Source: Cognaticolwellia mytili
GTDB taxonomy: Bacteria; Pseudomonadota; Gammaproteobacteria; Enterobacterales; Alteromonadaceae
DNA length: 64,000 nt
Reading direction: 5' to 3'
NCBI RefSeq assembly: GCF_002104475.1
Contig: NZ_NBOF01000005.1
Span: 186,001-250,000 of the forward strand
In this document: positions 8,432 through 17,762 of the stretch, in pieces
Numbering within the stretch: the stretch's first letter is position 1
Layout: every line of letters begins with the position of its first letter
Translations under genes and position numbers: made by a program
Notes under the pieces: model-generated
Told to the model about the DNA's origin: nothing
The model's database searches: none
The model's input: the letters and a program-made list of their open reading frames with translations, nothing else

Positions 8432-10473
8432 AAATAGTTGATCTCACTTTGTCGATTAATATTCGCATACTTATGATTAAATTTAGTAAGCCACAGTTCA
8501 AAATCATTAATATTAAGTGGCTTGCTATAAAGAAAACCTTGCTGATTAAAACAGCCCAACAAGGTTAACTTTTCCGCTTGCTCTTTGGTCTCTATTCCTT
8601 CTGCGATCAAATCAATATTGAAAGTTTGTGATAGTAATATTACAGCCATCACAATTGCTGCGTCTTCTTGGCTATGTTCAATATGATCAACGAAGCACTT
8701 ATCTATTTTCACATTATCAATCGGCAGGTTTTTTAAGCGTTGTAATGACGAATAACCCGTACCAAAATCATCAATAGCGACTTTGACACCTAATTTTCTA
8801 ATCGCATACAAAATATCATTATTATGTTGATTTTTTTCAGAGAATATAGATTCTGTCACTTCGATTTCAAGGCAGTTACCTGGCAACATTTCTTCTGCTA
8901 AAGTTTGCTGTATCTGAGCTAAAAAGTCATTTCTTTCGAACTGTCGTAATGAAACATTTATCGCCAATATACCAGTAAACAAGCCACTTATTCGCCACTG
9001 TTTAAGCTGATGGCATGCGGTTTTTAGAACAAAATATCCCAACTCTCTAATAGAGCCATTAGCTTCGGCAATAGGGATAAATAGATCCGGAGCTATCAGC
9101 CCCTGTTCGGGGTGATTCCATCTAAGTAAACATTCAACACCATAGACTTCATTCGTCTTAGTGTTTATTTGTGGTTGATACCAGACCTCAAATTGTTTAT
9201 TTTCAATCGCTTGGTAAATTTCATTTTCAAGCTCTAAACGCTGCTGTATCAGTTGCTTTTCTCGACTATCAAAAAATATATAGTGATTTCCGCCGATTTC
9301 CTTCACTTTATTCATAGCAACATTGGCAAATGAAATTAACTCTCTTACATCTGTAGAATCGGAAGGGAATTGGCTAACACCAATGCTGATAGTACTTTTA
9401 AATTCACCATATTCAGTATCAAATGGCATTTCAAAAAGTGACAAGATTTGCTGACAAATTTTATCTAAGTTCATTAATGGTTTTGTGCCTTCAATAACGA
9501 CAATAAACTCATTCCCACCGCTACGAGCAATAAGGTCATTGTCACGCAACTTTGCATAGAACCGATTAGCAACACTCTTTAATAGCGCATCCCCCACTTC
9601 ATGTCCAAGTGAATCATTAATAACTTTAAATCGGTCCAAATCACAAAGAAATACAGCAAAGCAGGTTGGAGTTTCTCTATGATTTAAAAATAAACGTTCG
9701 ATTTTTTCAAAGAGTAACTCTCTATTAGGTAAGTTAGTTAATGTGTCATGATAAGCCTGAAAATGTAGCTCTTCTTCCGATTTTTTACGGTTGCTAATAT
9801 CAGTAAATTGGCAAATATAGTTAGAAACTTTACCTTCTACATCCTTAGTGCTGCTGACGTTCAGCCATTCTGGATAAATTTCTCCATTCTTTCTTTTGTT
9901 CCAAATTTCACCTTGCCAACAACCTTCATTTTTGATTCTTCGCCAAAACTGCTTATAAAACTTTTTATCTTGTATTCCTGAGTTTAAAATAGCGGGGGTT
10001 TTACCTATCACATCTTTCTGTGTATAGCCGGTAATAAGCGTGAACCCCTTATTGATATTTTTTATGTAGCCTTGATTATCAGTTACGATAATGGCTTCAT
10101 TAGTATGATTAAAAATTTTTTCAATAATAGAGGCATTAACTTTCGATATATCTGAATCATTAACTTCTTTCACAAATAATAAAATGTGATCTTTATTATC
10201 TATACGACGACAAAAAAAACAAATTTCAGCTGAAAAATTCGTATCACTTTTTCGTTTTAATATTGAATGATAATGACCAAAGGCTTCATTGTCAGTTTTA
10301 CTACATATTTGCTTCGCAGAAAATTTATCAAATTGCTCAATTGATAAACCAATTAAATCTTCCTTTAAAAATCCTGTCATAACAAGGTATTTGGTATTCA
10401 CATCAATCAAAACACCATCGGTGTTTAAGATTAGAATTCCTGCTGTCATTTCAGCTTTATCAAAGCTTTTCAT
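8428..10473 (-). CDS. PAS-PAS-GGDEF-EAL cyclic-di-GMP signalling protein
   Basis: 681 residues, cytoplasmic, no membrane segment. PAS domains lie at about 5-105 and 115-235, GGDEF at about 240-405 and EAL at about 430-665. The GGDEF signature is degenerate (GGNEF, Asn321) although the inhibitory RxxD site (RDND 310-313) is intact five residues before it. The EAL domain keeps its metal and catalytic motifs: E447 in 'ECLLRW', a Glu in 'VTESIF', 'DDFGTGYSSL', 'KIDKCFV' and 'AEGIE'. The likely net activity is therefore cyclic-di-GMP phosphodiesterase, with the GGDEF part as a regulatory domain. It is the first gene of a two-gene operon with the hemerythrin protein. Confidence 0.9.
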   Translation of the reverse strand: MKSFDKAEMTAGILILNTDGVLIDVNTKYLVMTGFLKEDLIGLSIEQFDKFSAKQICSKTDNEAFGHYHSILKRKSDTNFSAEICFFCRRIDNKDHILLFVKEVNDSDISKVNASIIEKIFNHTNEAIIVTDNQGYIKNINKGFTLITGYTQKDVIGKTPAILNSGIQDKKFYKQFWRRIKNEGCWQGEIWNKRKNGEIYPEWLNVSSTKDVEGKVSNYICQFTDISNRKKSEEELHFQAYHDTLTNLPNRELLFEKIERLFLNHRETPTCFAVFLCDLDRFKVINDSLGHEVGDALLKSVANRFYAKLRDNDLIARSGGNEFIVVIEGTKPLMNLDKICQQILSLFEMPFDTEYGEFKSTISIGVSQFPSDSTDVRELISFANVAMNKVKEIGGNHYIFFDSREKQLIQQRLELENEIYQAIENKQFEVWYQPQINTKTNEVYGVECLLRWNHPEQGLIAPDLFIPIAEANGSIRELGYFVLKTACHQLKQWRISGLFTGILAINVSLRQFERNDFLAQIQQTLAEEMLPGNCLEIEVTESIFSEKNQHNNDILYAIRKLGVKVAIDDFGTGYSSLQRLKNLPIDNVKIDKCFVDHIEHSQEDAAIVMAVILLSQTFNIDLIAEGIETKEQAEKLTLLGCFNQQGFLYSKPLNINDFELWLTKFNHKYANINRQSEINYL

Positions 10474-11043
10474 TTTATATCCTATCCCTGACAGTAAAGT
10501 AAAAAGTCACCGCCTATTAGGCTTGCTAGAGCATATTAATAATATTAGTAAAGATTATATAAAATACAATTAATTAGGCACTATTAACTACTAAGGATTG
10601 TTAAGCCTTCTATTGAAGTCGAGAGCAAAATAATTTATCAGTTCGGTCAACGAAAGAAGGGCTAAGTCGTTACTTATCACTTACGAAATAATTAGGGTTC
10701 ACGCCAACATATCCATAATATTAGTTGATATTCTATGCCTTACTAGTCATAGCCAAATTTTTAGGTTTCAGAGCAATAAACTTGAATACAAAAATGTACA
10801 AAAGCACATGAAAATGGTTCCAACCGATAACAAAATTGAAGTGAATTATGGCTACTCTAATGTAAGCCAAAACAAAAATTTTAAAAAATAATGGGAAGTA
10901 ACTTCACCACGCAATAAAAAAGGCAACAGTGATGATAGCAGTTATTGCGCCCTTTACGTTTCAACAACTAGCGTAGTGAATGAGCAAGGCGAGTTCTAGG
11001 ACAAAAAATTGCTAGTATTTCATAGTAGAATTAGGACATAAGG
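10474..11043. other. Long intergenic region, no gene seen
   Basis: 570 bases between two minus-strand genes. It is AT-rich and must include the promoter of the GGDEF-EAL operon near its left end. CGCAATAA (10910-10917) recurs inverted at 10942-10949 and could form a weak hairpin. A stretch at about 10969-11000 begins ACTAGCG and ends CGAGTTCTAG, a partly palindromic segment. I see no coding frame with a family match and no RNA gene. Confidence 0.4.
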
Positions 11044-11826
11044 TTAAGTTAACGATTTTAAATATAGTGTATTAGTAAATAATCTTGGATCGTCAATTTT
11101 TTTTAACATAGAAGCATCAGGTAAACAATCATCATCAACATAATCAACAAAGTCGCCCGCAGAATCAAAAACTAAAATATCCAACGCTAACCGGTCTAAG
11201 CCATATAGACCACGATGAATCATATCTGCAGAAAAAACTAATAAGTCTCCGGCAGTCAATGGAATTTTTTTACCCGCAGGCAAATCTTCATTACTTGCTC
11301 TGCCCTTCTCTTCTTGTCTAATATTAAACTCTTCTTCGTTATCCCAACGCTTATGTGTACCAGGAACCAGTTCCATACCAAGTTCATCAAATAACGGCAC
11401 TCTAAGATGTAACACCTGAGTTTCATGGATGACCTTTTTTTGTACATCAACATCATGGTCATACTGACAGTCTCGATGCCAAAAATCTTTGAGTTGCGGG
11501 TTAACCGGGTTAAAAAATAACTGCGTATTCATAAATGCTGGTTTGGTCGCTATAACCGTGTCTACAATATTCATTATTTTTTTTGAGCTAATAAAGTTGA
11601 AAAGTGTGACACGATCATTCGACGCAAGGTATTTACTCCCAGTAATTAAGGAAGAGTTAAAAGCGACTTCTTCATAGAAAGCTGTATTATCTTGCTTCCA
11701 TAACTCATGAAATTTTAATATTACCTTTCTTAGAGACGATATTTCAACGTCACTAAAAAAATCTCTAATAACAAAATAACCTTGTTCATTATAGTCGTTA
11801 TTCCATTGACTGCGCTTGTCTAACAT
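11044..11826 (-). CDS. Phytanoyl-CoA dioxygenase (PhyH) family Fe(II)/2-oxoglutarate oxygenase
   Basis: 260 residues, cytoplasmic. The double-stranded beta-helix shows the iron ligands: the HxD motif in 'FWHRDCQ' and the distal His in 'SADMIHRGLYG', followed by an Arg ('LDRLALDI') placed to bind 2-oxoglutarate. The N-terminal 'EQGYFVIRDFFSDVEI' is typical of PhyH proteins. From the family, it hydroxylates a small organic substrate using O2 and 2-oxoglutarate; the substrate cannot be told from the sequence. The gene stands alone, with 273 bp to greB and no biosynthetic neighbours, so a role in secondary metabolism is not supported by context. Confidence 0.8.
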   Translation of the reverse strand: MLDKRSQWNNDYNEQGYFVIRDFFSDVEISSLRKVILKFHELWKQDNTAFYEEVAFNSSLITGSKYLASNDRVTLFNFISSKKIMNIVDTVIATKPAFMNTQLFFNPVNPQLKDFWHRDCQYDHDVDVQKKVIHETQVLHLRVPLFDELGMELVPGTHKRWDNEEEFNIRQEEKGRASNEDLPAGKKIPLTAGDLLVFSADMIHRGLYGLDRLALDILVFDSAGDFVDYVDDDCLPDASMLKKIDDPRLFTNTLYLKSLT

Positions 11827-12100
11827 TTACTACTAGTGCCTCTATTTTTAAATAAATTAAGGTTTGCCCTAAAGGAAAAAACGGCCCGACATTGCAATCG
11901 TAGTCTAATACAATCATTAATCAGAGCATTGCTTCATTATTTATTACGCTGGTAAAGTCATCTAGAAAACTCATCAATATTTAAAAGTTATATCTTTTTA
12001 AGAAGGCTATTTATCGAATTTATGCAGATAGATAAGCACTTATCTATGTTAACAAGCGTTTAGAGTTGCTTTATTTCTCACTTCAAACTCGATGACGCAA

Positions 12101-12574
12101 TCATTTTTCATAGCAAATATCATTGATATACCAAACTTTTTCACCTGTAGGTGTTCGTACGACAACTTCGTCATCTACTTCTTTTTTCAAGCATGCCCGT
12201 GAAATCGGTGAATCGATTGATGAATAATCATTTCGGCCATATATTTCTTCCGGCCCGACAATACGAAACTTTAGTGTTTCTGCATCATCGTTTTCTAAGC
12301 TCACCCAAGCACCAAAAAATACTTTTCCTTCTTGTTGAGGGCCATAATCTACAATTTTAAGCTCTTCGAGTATTTTGCGTAAATAACGTACTCGGCGGTC
12401 AATTTCACGTAGACGTTTTTTATTATACTGGTAATCAGCATTTTCACTGCGATCACCTAAACTAGCAGCCCATGAGACTTTACGAGTTGTTTCGGGCCTG
12501 TCCTCTCGCCAAAGCTTATTTAACTCATCTTGAAGTAAGACATAGCCCCGTCGAGTAATTAATTTAGTTTTCAT
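12101..12574 (-). CDS. greB: Transcription elongation factor GreB
   Basis: 157 residues from the ATG at 12574; in-frame codons upstream extend the frame by 21 residues but lack family similarity, and the usual GreB start 'MKTKLITRRGY' sits here. The N-terminal coiled coil carries the acidic tip ('LGDRSENADYQYNKKRLREIDRR'-type pattern with D and E near residues 41-44), and the C-terminal FKBP-like domain contains 'ISRACLKK' and 'VWYINDICYE'. GreB enters the RNA polymerase secondary channel and stimulates cleavage of backtracked RNA. The spacing and 'YGPQQEGKVFFGAWV' distinguish it from GreA. It stands alone. Confidence 0.93.
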   Translation of the reverse strand: MKTKLITRRGYVLLQDELNKLWREDRPETTRKVSWAASLGDRSENADYQYNKKRLREIDRRVRYLRKILEELKIVDYGPQQEGKVFFGAWVSLENDDAETLKFRIVGPEEIYGRNDYSSIDSPISRACLKKEVDDEVVVRTPTGEKVWYINDICYEK

Positions 12575-13117
12575 TGTCAATATTTTAGAATCCGTAATTC
12601 TTTCTACTGAAATAAACATCCATGAAAGAGTAGTCATTGCACGAGGTGAAAATTTAATCTCTATTTTTTCACTGCTCTTGCAAAAATAACATCATAAGAG
12701 CTAATTTTTTACTTGTCACTATTAATGCTTTTTTGAATTAGTCCATAAAGCTTATATATCTTTATTTTAATCTTATCACTATCTAGCGCGCTAAATTTTG
12801 AAGTAACATTTCAGCACATATCTTAGCGATAAATTTCCTAAAAAGTTGATCTAAACAATCAATAGCAGATTAAAAAGCAACTAAATGCACTAAAAATATC
12901 GAAGATAGCTCAATTCTCTTGTTAATACTGTAAAAAGTATCTACCTTTTATTATTATCAATTGAAATTTCAATAAAATTTGCGATATACCTTATTGGTGA
13001 CTAAATTACCTCAGTAATGTTAAATTAATTTTCCCTATTGAATATTTAGCCACATATTAAAACCATAAAAGACATCGTCAATATATGACGCCGACCATAG
13101 ATCATTAAGGATACACA
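12575..13117. other. Divergent intergenic region between greB and a chemoreceptor
   Basis: About 540 very AT-rich bases, expected to hold the greB promoter and the promoter of the chemoreceptor. I see no gene, RNA or strong palindrome. A sequence resembling a flagellar sigma factor site near 13066-13096 has the wrong spacing. Confidence 0.4.
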
Positions 13118-14983
13118 ATGAAGTTTTTGCACAAAATAATTATTACGGTGAGCATTATTTTGACCTTATCATTAGGGTTATTATCGGCCAATATTTATCT
13201 GCAGGTGAAAGCTGAAATTGATCAGCAAGTAAGCGACAGTGTTAACGAACTTACTTCTTCTATGTCTAATCACGTTGAAGAAGTGCTATCAAGTAAAGCC
13301 AACCTTACAGCTTATGCTACATCATTATTAGCTGAAGACTTCTCAGATGAAAGCTTTCTGAACTCGTTTGGTCAACCTATGATTATGGAACAGTTCGAAT
13401 TAGCAGGCATTGGCCGTGAAGATGGTTCTTGGATTGGTAACAACCCTAATTGGCAGCCACCTAACTTTGTCCCAAGTGCTCGTGGTTGGTATAAACAAGC
13501 AAAATCGGAAGATAAATTAGTTTTTACACTACCATATGCTGACGCGTCCACAGGAGAAATTTTAATTTCAATTGCTGCCCCTCTAAAAAAAGGCAATCAA
13601 TTTTTTGGTGCCATTTTTACTGATGTGAGTCTGAAGGACTTAGCTAGCATCAGTAATAGCGCTAATTTATTTGGCGCGGGTTATGCGTTTATTGTTAGTA
13701 ACGATGGTAATTTTGTTGCACACCCAAATGCTGAGCTAAATGGCAAGCCAATGGCGGAATTATTCAACACTACGGTTAACATCACTAACCAGCCAATAGA
13801 GATGGAAGTTTCAGGAAAACAGAGCACGGTTGTTTTTCGTACATTACCTGACTATGGTTGGGCAATGGGGGTAGTACTTGATAATGAAATTATTAATCAG
13901 CCTATCACAAGTTTGCGTAATCAAGCTATTACCTACTCTCTTATCGCTATTATTCTTGCTCTTTTTATTATGCAGGCCGTATTGAATCATCTCATGAAGC
14001 CTCTAGATACTTTCAATCAAGCGATGGAAAGTATCGCTTGCGGAGAAGGTGACTTAACTCAGCGCTTAAACACTAAGCTTGAACCAGAGTTTGCGCAAAT
14101 AGCTAAAAGCTTCAATCAGTTTTCAATTCGTATCCAAGAACTCATAAAACAGGTAAAAACCACAAGTAGCAGCATCATGGCAGAATCAACCCAGGTTGCG
14201 ACTGGAGCAGGCGACTCTGCAAAATCAATGGAACAACAAAACCAAGAAGTAGTGCAGCTTGCAACAGCAATGACAGAGATGGCGCAAACCGCTGCTGAGG
14301 TGGCTAATAATGCTCAGAGCGCAGCTAAAATAGTGCAAGACGTCGACGAAGCGGTAATTCAAGGAGTTGAAGCGGTCGGGCATACCGTTAGTTCAATTAC
14401 AGATTTATCAGTACAAATTGATCAGGCTGTTAATGTCGTTAGAGAACTTGAAAACGATACGGTTAGCATTGAGTCAATTTTGAGTGTGATCACTGAAATT
14501 GCCGGACAAACAAATTTATTAGCGTTAAATGCGGCAATAGAGGCTGCACGAGCAGGAGAAACGGGGAGAGGCTTTGCTGTAGTAGCTGATGAAGTAAGAG
14601 GCCTTGCTGCCAGAACTCAAAATGCTACTTCAGAAATTAAAGAAAAGATTGAGAAGTTACAATCAGGTGTTGCTGCTGTTGTTTCTGTAATGGATAGTAG
14701 TAAGGTCACCACAGAAACCACGGTGGATAAAGCAAACCTAGCTAATGAAGCCAATAGCCAAATTCGAGACAACGTTTCTCAAATTATTGATATGAATTTA
14801 CAGATTGCCAGTGCAGCCGAAGAGCAAAGTGTTGTAGCTGAAGAAATGAGTAAAAACACATCAAATATTAATGATTTATCTGAAGGTGTTTTAAGAGTTG
14901 CGACAGAAACAAATGCTGCAATGAAAATACAAGTAGACGATATAACTAACCAAGAAGAACTATTAAACCAATTTAAAGTATAA
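13118..14983 (+). CDS. Methyl-accepting chemotaxis protein with double-Cache sensor
   Basis: 621 residues. A first membrane helix (about 7-27) and a second (about 270-290) bracket a periplasmic dCache-type ligand domain that includes 'ARGWYKQA' and '[11 protein letters not shown]', the pattern of amino-acid or carboxylate binding Cache sensors. A HAMP domain follows (about 290-345), then the coiled-coil signalling domain whose conserved hairpin tip, around residues 460-505, contains '[19 protein letters not shown]'. The protein binds CheW/CheA at this tip and steers the flagellar motor. There is no C-terminal NWETF pentapeptide for CheR/CheB. It is monocistronic with a strong terminator. Confidence 0.93.
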   Translation: MKFLHKIIITVSIILTLSLGLLSANIYLQVKAEIDQQVSDSVNELTSSMSNHVEEVLSSKANLTAYATSLLAEDFSDESFLNSFGQPMIMEQFELAGIGREDGSWIGNNPNWQPPNFVPSARGWYKQAKSEDKLVFTLPYADASTGEILISIAAPLKKGNQFFGAIFTDVSLKDLASISNSANLFGAGYAFIVSNDGNFVAHPNAELNGKPMAELFNTTVNITNQPIEMEVSGKQSTVVFRTLPDYGWAMGVVLDNEIINQPITSLRNQAITYSLIAIILALFIMQAVLNHLMKPLDTFNQAMESIACGEGDLTQRLNTKLEPEFAQIAKSFNQFSIRIQELIKQVKTTSSSIMAESTQVATGAGDSAKSMEQQNQEVVQLATAMTEMAQTAAEVANNAQSAAKIVQDVDEAVIQGVEAVGHTVSSITDLSVQIDQAVNVVRELENDTVSIESILSVITEIAGQTNLLALNAAIEAARAGETGRGFAVVADEVRGLAARTQNATSEIKEKIEKLQSGVAAVVSVMDSSKVTTETTVDKANLANEANSQIRDNVSQIIDMNLQIASAAEEQSVVAEEMSKNTSNINDLSEGVLRVATETNAAMKIQVDDITNQEELLNQFKV

Positions 14984-15001
14984 ACAGTCACTTAATAAAG
15001 T

Positions 15002-15033
15002 AAATGCAGGCAATATATCGCCTGCATTTTTAA
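15002..15033. terminator. Bidirectional intrinsic terminator
   Basis: AAATGCAGGC (15002-15011) pairs perfectly with GCCTGCATTT (15020-15029) over an 8-base loop. T runs on the plus strand and A-rich flanks suit both the chemoreceptor gene (ends 14983) and the convergent kinase gene (ends 15046). Confidence 0.85.
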
Positions 15034-15045
15034 CTGACTTAATAT

Positions 15046-16353
15046 CTAAAAGCTTAAGTTGAAACTCACGCAAAGCCCTCCATGTTCCCGATTTAACAGT
15101 TTAAGCTTCCCTTGGTGCCCCATCACTATCTCATTACATAATGCTAGCCCAACACCAGTACCCGTCGGTTTTGTAGTAAAAAATGGTAATAACGCTTGTT
15201 GCTGTTGCTTTACACTCAGCCCAGTACCACGGTCAAAAACATTAAAGATCAATTTCCCACAATGCTGCTTCATTTCAAAGCTAACATCTGTTAATTTAGA
15301 ACCTGACTCTTTAGCATTTTTAACTAAATTAATAATTACCTGTTCAATCTGCCCAGCATCAAACACTGCTTCTACTCTCACCACATCAAAGTAACAAGAC
15401 ACGCCAACTAAAGTTTCAATTTGTTGAAAGAAATTTTTTAACGTTACCGCTTTAAAGTTTGGCTGGGGCAAACGGGAAAAACTAGCATATTGCTCAATAA
15501 AACCATGTAAATGACTGGCGCGATTACCGATGGTTTCTAATACATCGTTGAGCATATGACTATGCTCTGGTTGTGTAATAATTTTTTGTGCTGAGCGTGT
15601 TAGTGATGAAATAGGCGCTAAAGAATTATTTAACTCGTGGCTAATTAATCGAATGACTTGTTTCCACATATCAGTCTCTTTACGCGATATTTCGTTGGTC
15701 ATGTTTTTATATAAATATAACTGGTGCTCACGACCATTAAGCATAAATTGTTGGCAGTTCATATTATAAACTAATGCTTGTTCGTCTTGTAAATCAGTAA
15801 CTAAACCTTCATCGCGCGCCAGAGTTGCAGTTTGCAATACTGGTGTCAGGTTAGTCAAAAGAGCCGTAAAGTCTCCGCCCTCTAATTTTCTGCTCTGGCA
15901 AAACATTTCTTTTGCAGCTAAATTGCTATACACCACCTTATCATTACTATTCACCAGTACCATTGCCACGGGGGTACTTTGAATAACAGTATCGAGTAGC
16001 AGCTCACGTTGAAAAATATCCATACGCTCATTACGCAGTACCGTTGCTAGCTCATTATAAATTTTTACTAGGTTCGATACTTCACTGTAATTTTGGTTAT
16101 GAATAGTGAGACTAAAATCGTTATCTTTAAACGCATCAATGCCGTTATCAATTGCTGATAGTGTTTTCATTAATGGCGCTAAGCACCACTTAGATACCAG
16201 TAATAACGCCAACAAGAAGCCAGCACTCACCAGAATCACTTCAATACTGATAAAGCTAGCTTCTTTGGGTAAAGCAAGTAGTACAACACCATAAAACAGC
16301 ATCACTATGGCAGTGGCTGCATATAAGCGCAGGAATAAAGACCTTTTTAGCAT
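15046..16353 (-). CDS. Sensor histidine kinase (NtrY-like) with minimal periplasmic loop
   Basis: 435 residues. Two membrane helices (about 9-28 and 36-56) are separated by only about eight residues, so there is no extracytoplasmic sensor domain. A HAMP-like linker and a PAS domain (about 120-210) follow. The dimerisation helix holds the phospho-acceptor His239 ('LISHELNNSLAP'), and the ATPase domain has the N box ('QVIINLVKNAKESG'), the G1 box ('DRGTGLS') and G2 ('GTGVGLAL'). The start overlaps the stop of the response regulator gene (TAATG), so the pair is translationally coupled. Because the kinase sits beside an ABC exporter and lacks a sensor domain, it may sense through the membrane or the transporter (inference). 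Confidence 0.9.
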   Translation of the reverse strand: MLKRSLFLRLYAATAIVMLFYGVVLLALPKEASFISIEVILVSAGFLLALLLVSKWCLAPLMKTLSAIDNGIDAFKDNDFSLTIHNQNYSEVSNLVKIYNELATVLRNERMDIFQRELLLDTVIQSTPVAMVLVNSNDKVVYSNLAAKEMFCQSRKLEGGDFTALLTNLTPVLQTATLARDEGLVTDLQDEQALVYNMNCQQFMLNGREHQLYLYKNMTNEISRKETDMWKQVIRLISHELNNSLAPISSLTRSAQKIITQPEHSHMLNDVLETIGNRASHLHGFIEQYASFSRLPQPNFKAVTLKNFFQQIETLVGVSCYFDVVRVEAVFDAGQIEQVIINLVKNAKESGSKLTDVSFEMKQHCGKLIFNVFDRGTGLSVKQQQQALLPFFTTKPTGTGVGLALCNEIVMGHQGKLKLLNREHGGLCVSFNLSF

Positions 16354-17699
16354 TAACCTACTATCTCAAATTTTTTCATGCGGCGGTAAAGTGCAGAACG
16401 ACTAAGTCCTAATAATTTTGCCGCTTCAGAAATAACACCACTGGCATCGGAAATCGCATGCTGAATATCTTCTGCGGTGAGCTCTTCAGTATTAGCCGAT
16501 GAAGTAGTTGACTCAGGTAACTGAACATTTAATGCTAATATTTTTTCATCAATAACTTTATCACGAGCGAGTAATGACACTCTTTGCATAACATTTTTCA
16601 ATTCTCGGATATTGCCAGGCCAAGCGTAATGTTTCAACGTTAAGCATGCTTGCTCTGTCAATTGAAAAGCTTCACCTAAAAAATGCTCTGCCAAAGGTAA
16701 TATATCGGCTTTTCGCTGATTTAATGCCAACAAAGGGAGCTCTATAACATTTAAACGATAATATAAATCTTCTCTAAAATCGCCTTTGGCTATTGCGCCT
16801 TTAATATCGGCATTGGTGGCACTAATAATACGTACGTTAACTTTTATCGTTTCACTACCGCCAATGCGTTCGAATTCACCCGTCTCAAGCACTCGTAATA
16901 GTTTTGCTTGTCCATCTAGTGACAAGTTACCAATTTCATCAAGAAATAGCGTTCCGTTATTGGCTAATTCAAAACGCCCAATGCGACGTTTCGTAATGCC
17001 GGTGTACGAGCCTGCTTCAGCACCAAAAAGCTCTGCTGCCATCAATTCAGGTGAAAGTGCACCAACATTTACTTTAATAAATGGGCCTTGGCGACAACTT
17101 GAATTGGCTTGTACAATTTCAGCAACCTTTTCTTTACCTGCCCCATTAGGGCCGGTAATTAATACCGAAACATCAGCATGCGCAACTTGTGTGGTGATCT
17201 GCAATAAATTAAACATGGCATCGCTTTGGTAGCGAATACCACACAGATCATATTGTTGTGCCAGTTCTCGTTGTTGACGATTATGCTTTAAGGCACTCTT
17301 ACGATGCGCTTGTTGTAACTCACTAAGCTCGATTAAGTTATTAACCGTAATGATGAGTTTGTCATCATCCCAAGGTTTTGAAATATAATCACTGGCACCA
17401 GACTTGACCAAATCGACGGCGGTTTCTAAATGCGTCCATGCGGTCATCAAAATTATTGGTAAGTCCGCAAATCGGCGACGAATTTCGTTAAATAACGTAA
17501 TACCTTCTTCGCCAGAAGTCGTATCTTGTGTGAAATTCATATCTTGAATTACTAGATCGTAGTGCGAATTATCAAGCGCCGAAAGCCCTGTTTCTGGTGT
17601 TAAGCAATGATCACAGTCCAGCTGATTAATGGTAAATAAGACCTTTAGTGCGTGAGCAATATCTGGATTGTCGTCAATAACGAGTATTCGAGCTTTCAT
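16353..17699 (-). CDS. NtrC-family sigma-54-dependent response regulator
   Basis: 448 residues. The receiver (1-125) has 'VIDDN', the phospho-acceptor Asp in 'LVIQDMNF' and the Lys in 'ISKPW'. The AAA+ domain (about 155-385) has Walker A 'GPNGAGKE' and Walker B 'GTLFLDEIGN'. The sigma-54 contact loop is GSYTGI (230-235), a variant of GAFTGA that keeps the Thr and substitutes Tyr for Phe. A Fis-type helix-turn-helix closes the protein ('SEAAKLLGLSRSALYRRMKKF'-type end). It is the partner of the downstream kinase. The sigma-54 promoter and repeated operator upstream of the adaptor gene at 23879 are its probable target. Confidence 0.92.
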   Translation of the reverse strand: MKARILVIDDNPDIAHALKVLFTINQLDCDHCLTPETGLSALDNSHYDLVIQDMNFTQDTTSGEEGITLFNEIRRRFADLPIILMTAWTHLETAVDLVKSGASDYISKPWDDDKLIITVNNLIELSELQQAHRKSALKHNRQQRELAQQYDLCGIRYQSDAMFNLLQITTQVAHADVSVLITGPNGAGKEKVAEIVQANSSCRQGPFIKVNVGALSPELMAAELFGAEAGSYTGITKRRIGRFELANNGTLFLDEIGNLSLDGQAKLLRVLETGEFERIGGSETIKVNVRIISATNADIKGAIAKGDFREDLYYRLNVIELPLLALNQRKADILPLAEHFLGEAFQLTEQACLTLKHYAWPGNIRELKNVMQRVSLLARDKVIDEKILALNVQLPESTTSSANTEELTAEDIQHAISDASGVISEAAKLLGLSRSALYRRMKKFEIVG

Positions 17700-17762
17700 T
17701 TATCTTTATACCTTTATCCATGACATATATTTTCAGGGGTATTTGTAATATGTTAGTTACAT

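Noticed and set aside
10289-10573. Open plus-strand frame overlapping the GGDEF-EAL gene and its upstream region
   Set aside because: It is mostly antisense to a well-supported PAS-domain coding sequence, has no recognisable domain and no ribosome-binding site.
12575-12637. Upstream extension of GreB by 21 residues
   Set aside because: The extra residues are unlike GreB, and the standard start MKTKLITRRGY is internal.
13066-13096. TAAA and GCCGACCA before the chemoreceptor, resembling a flagellar sigma-28 promoter
   Set aside because: The gap after TAAA is about 20 bases; about 15 is needed, and the -10 has mismatches.
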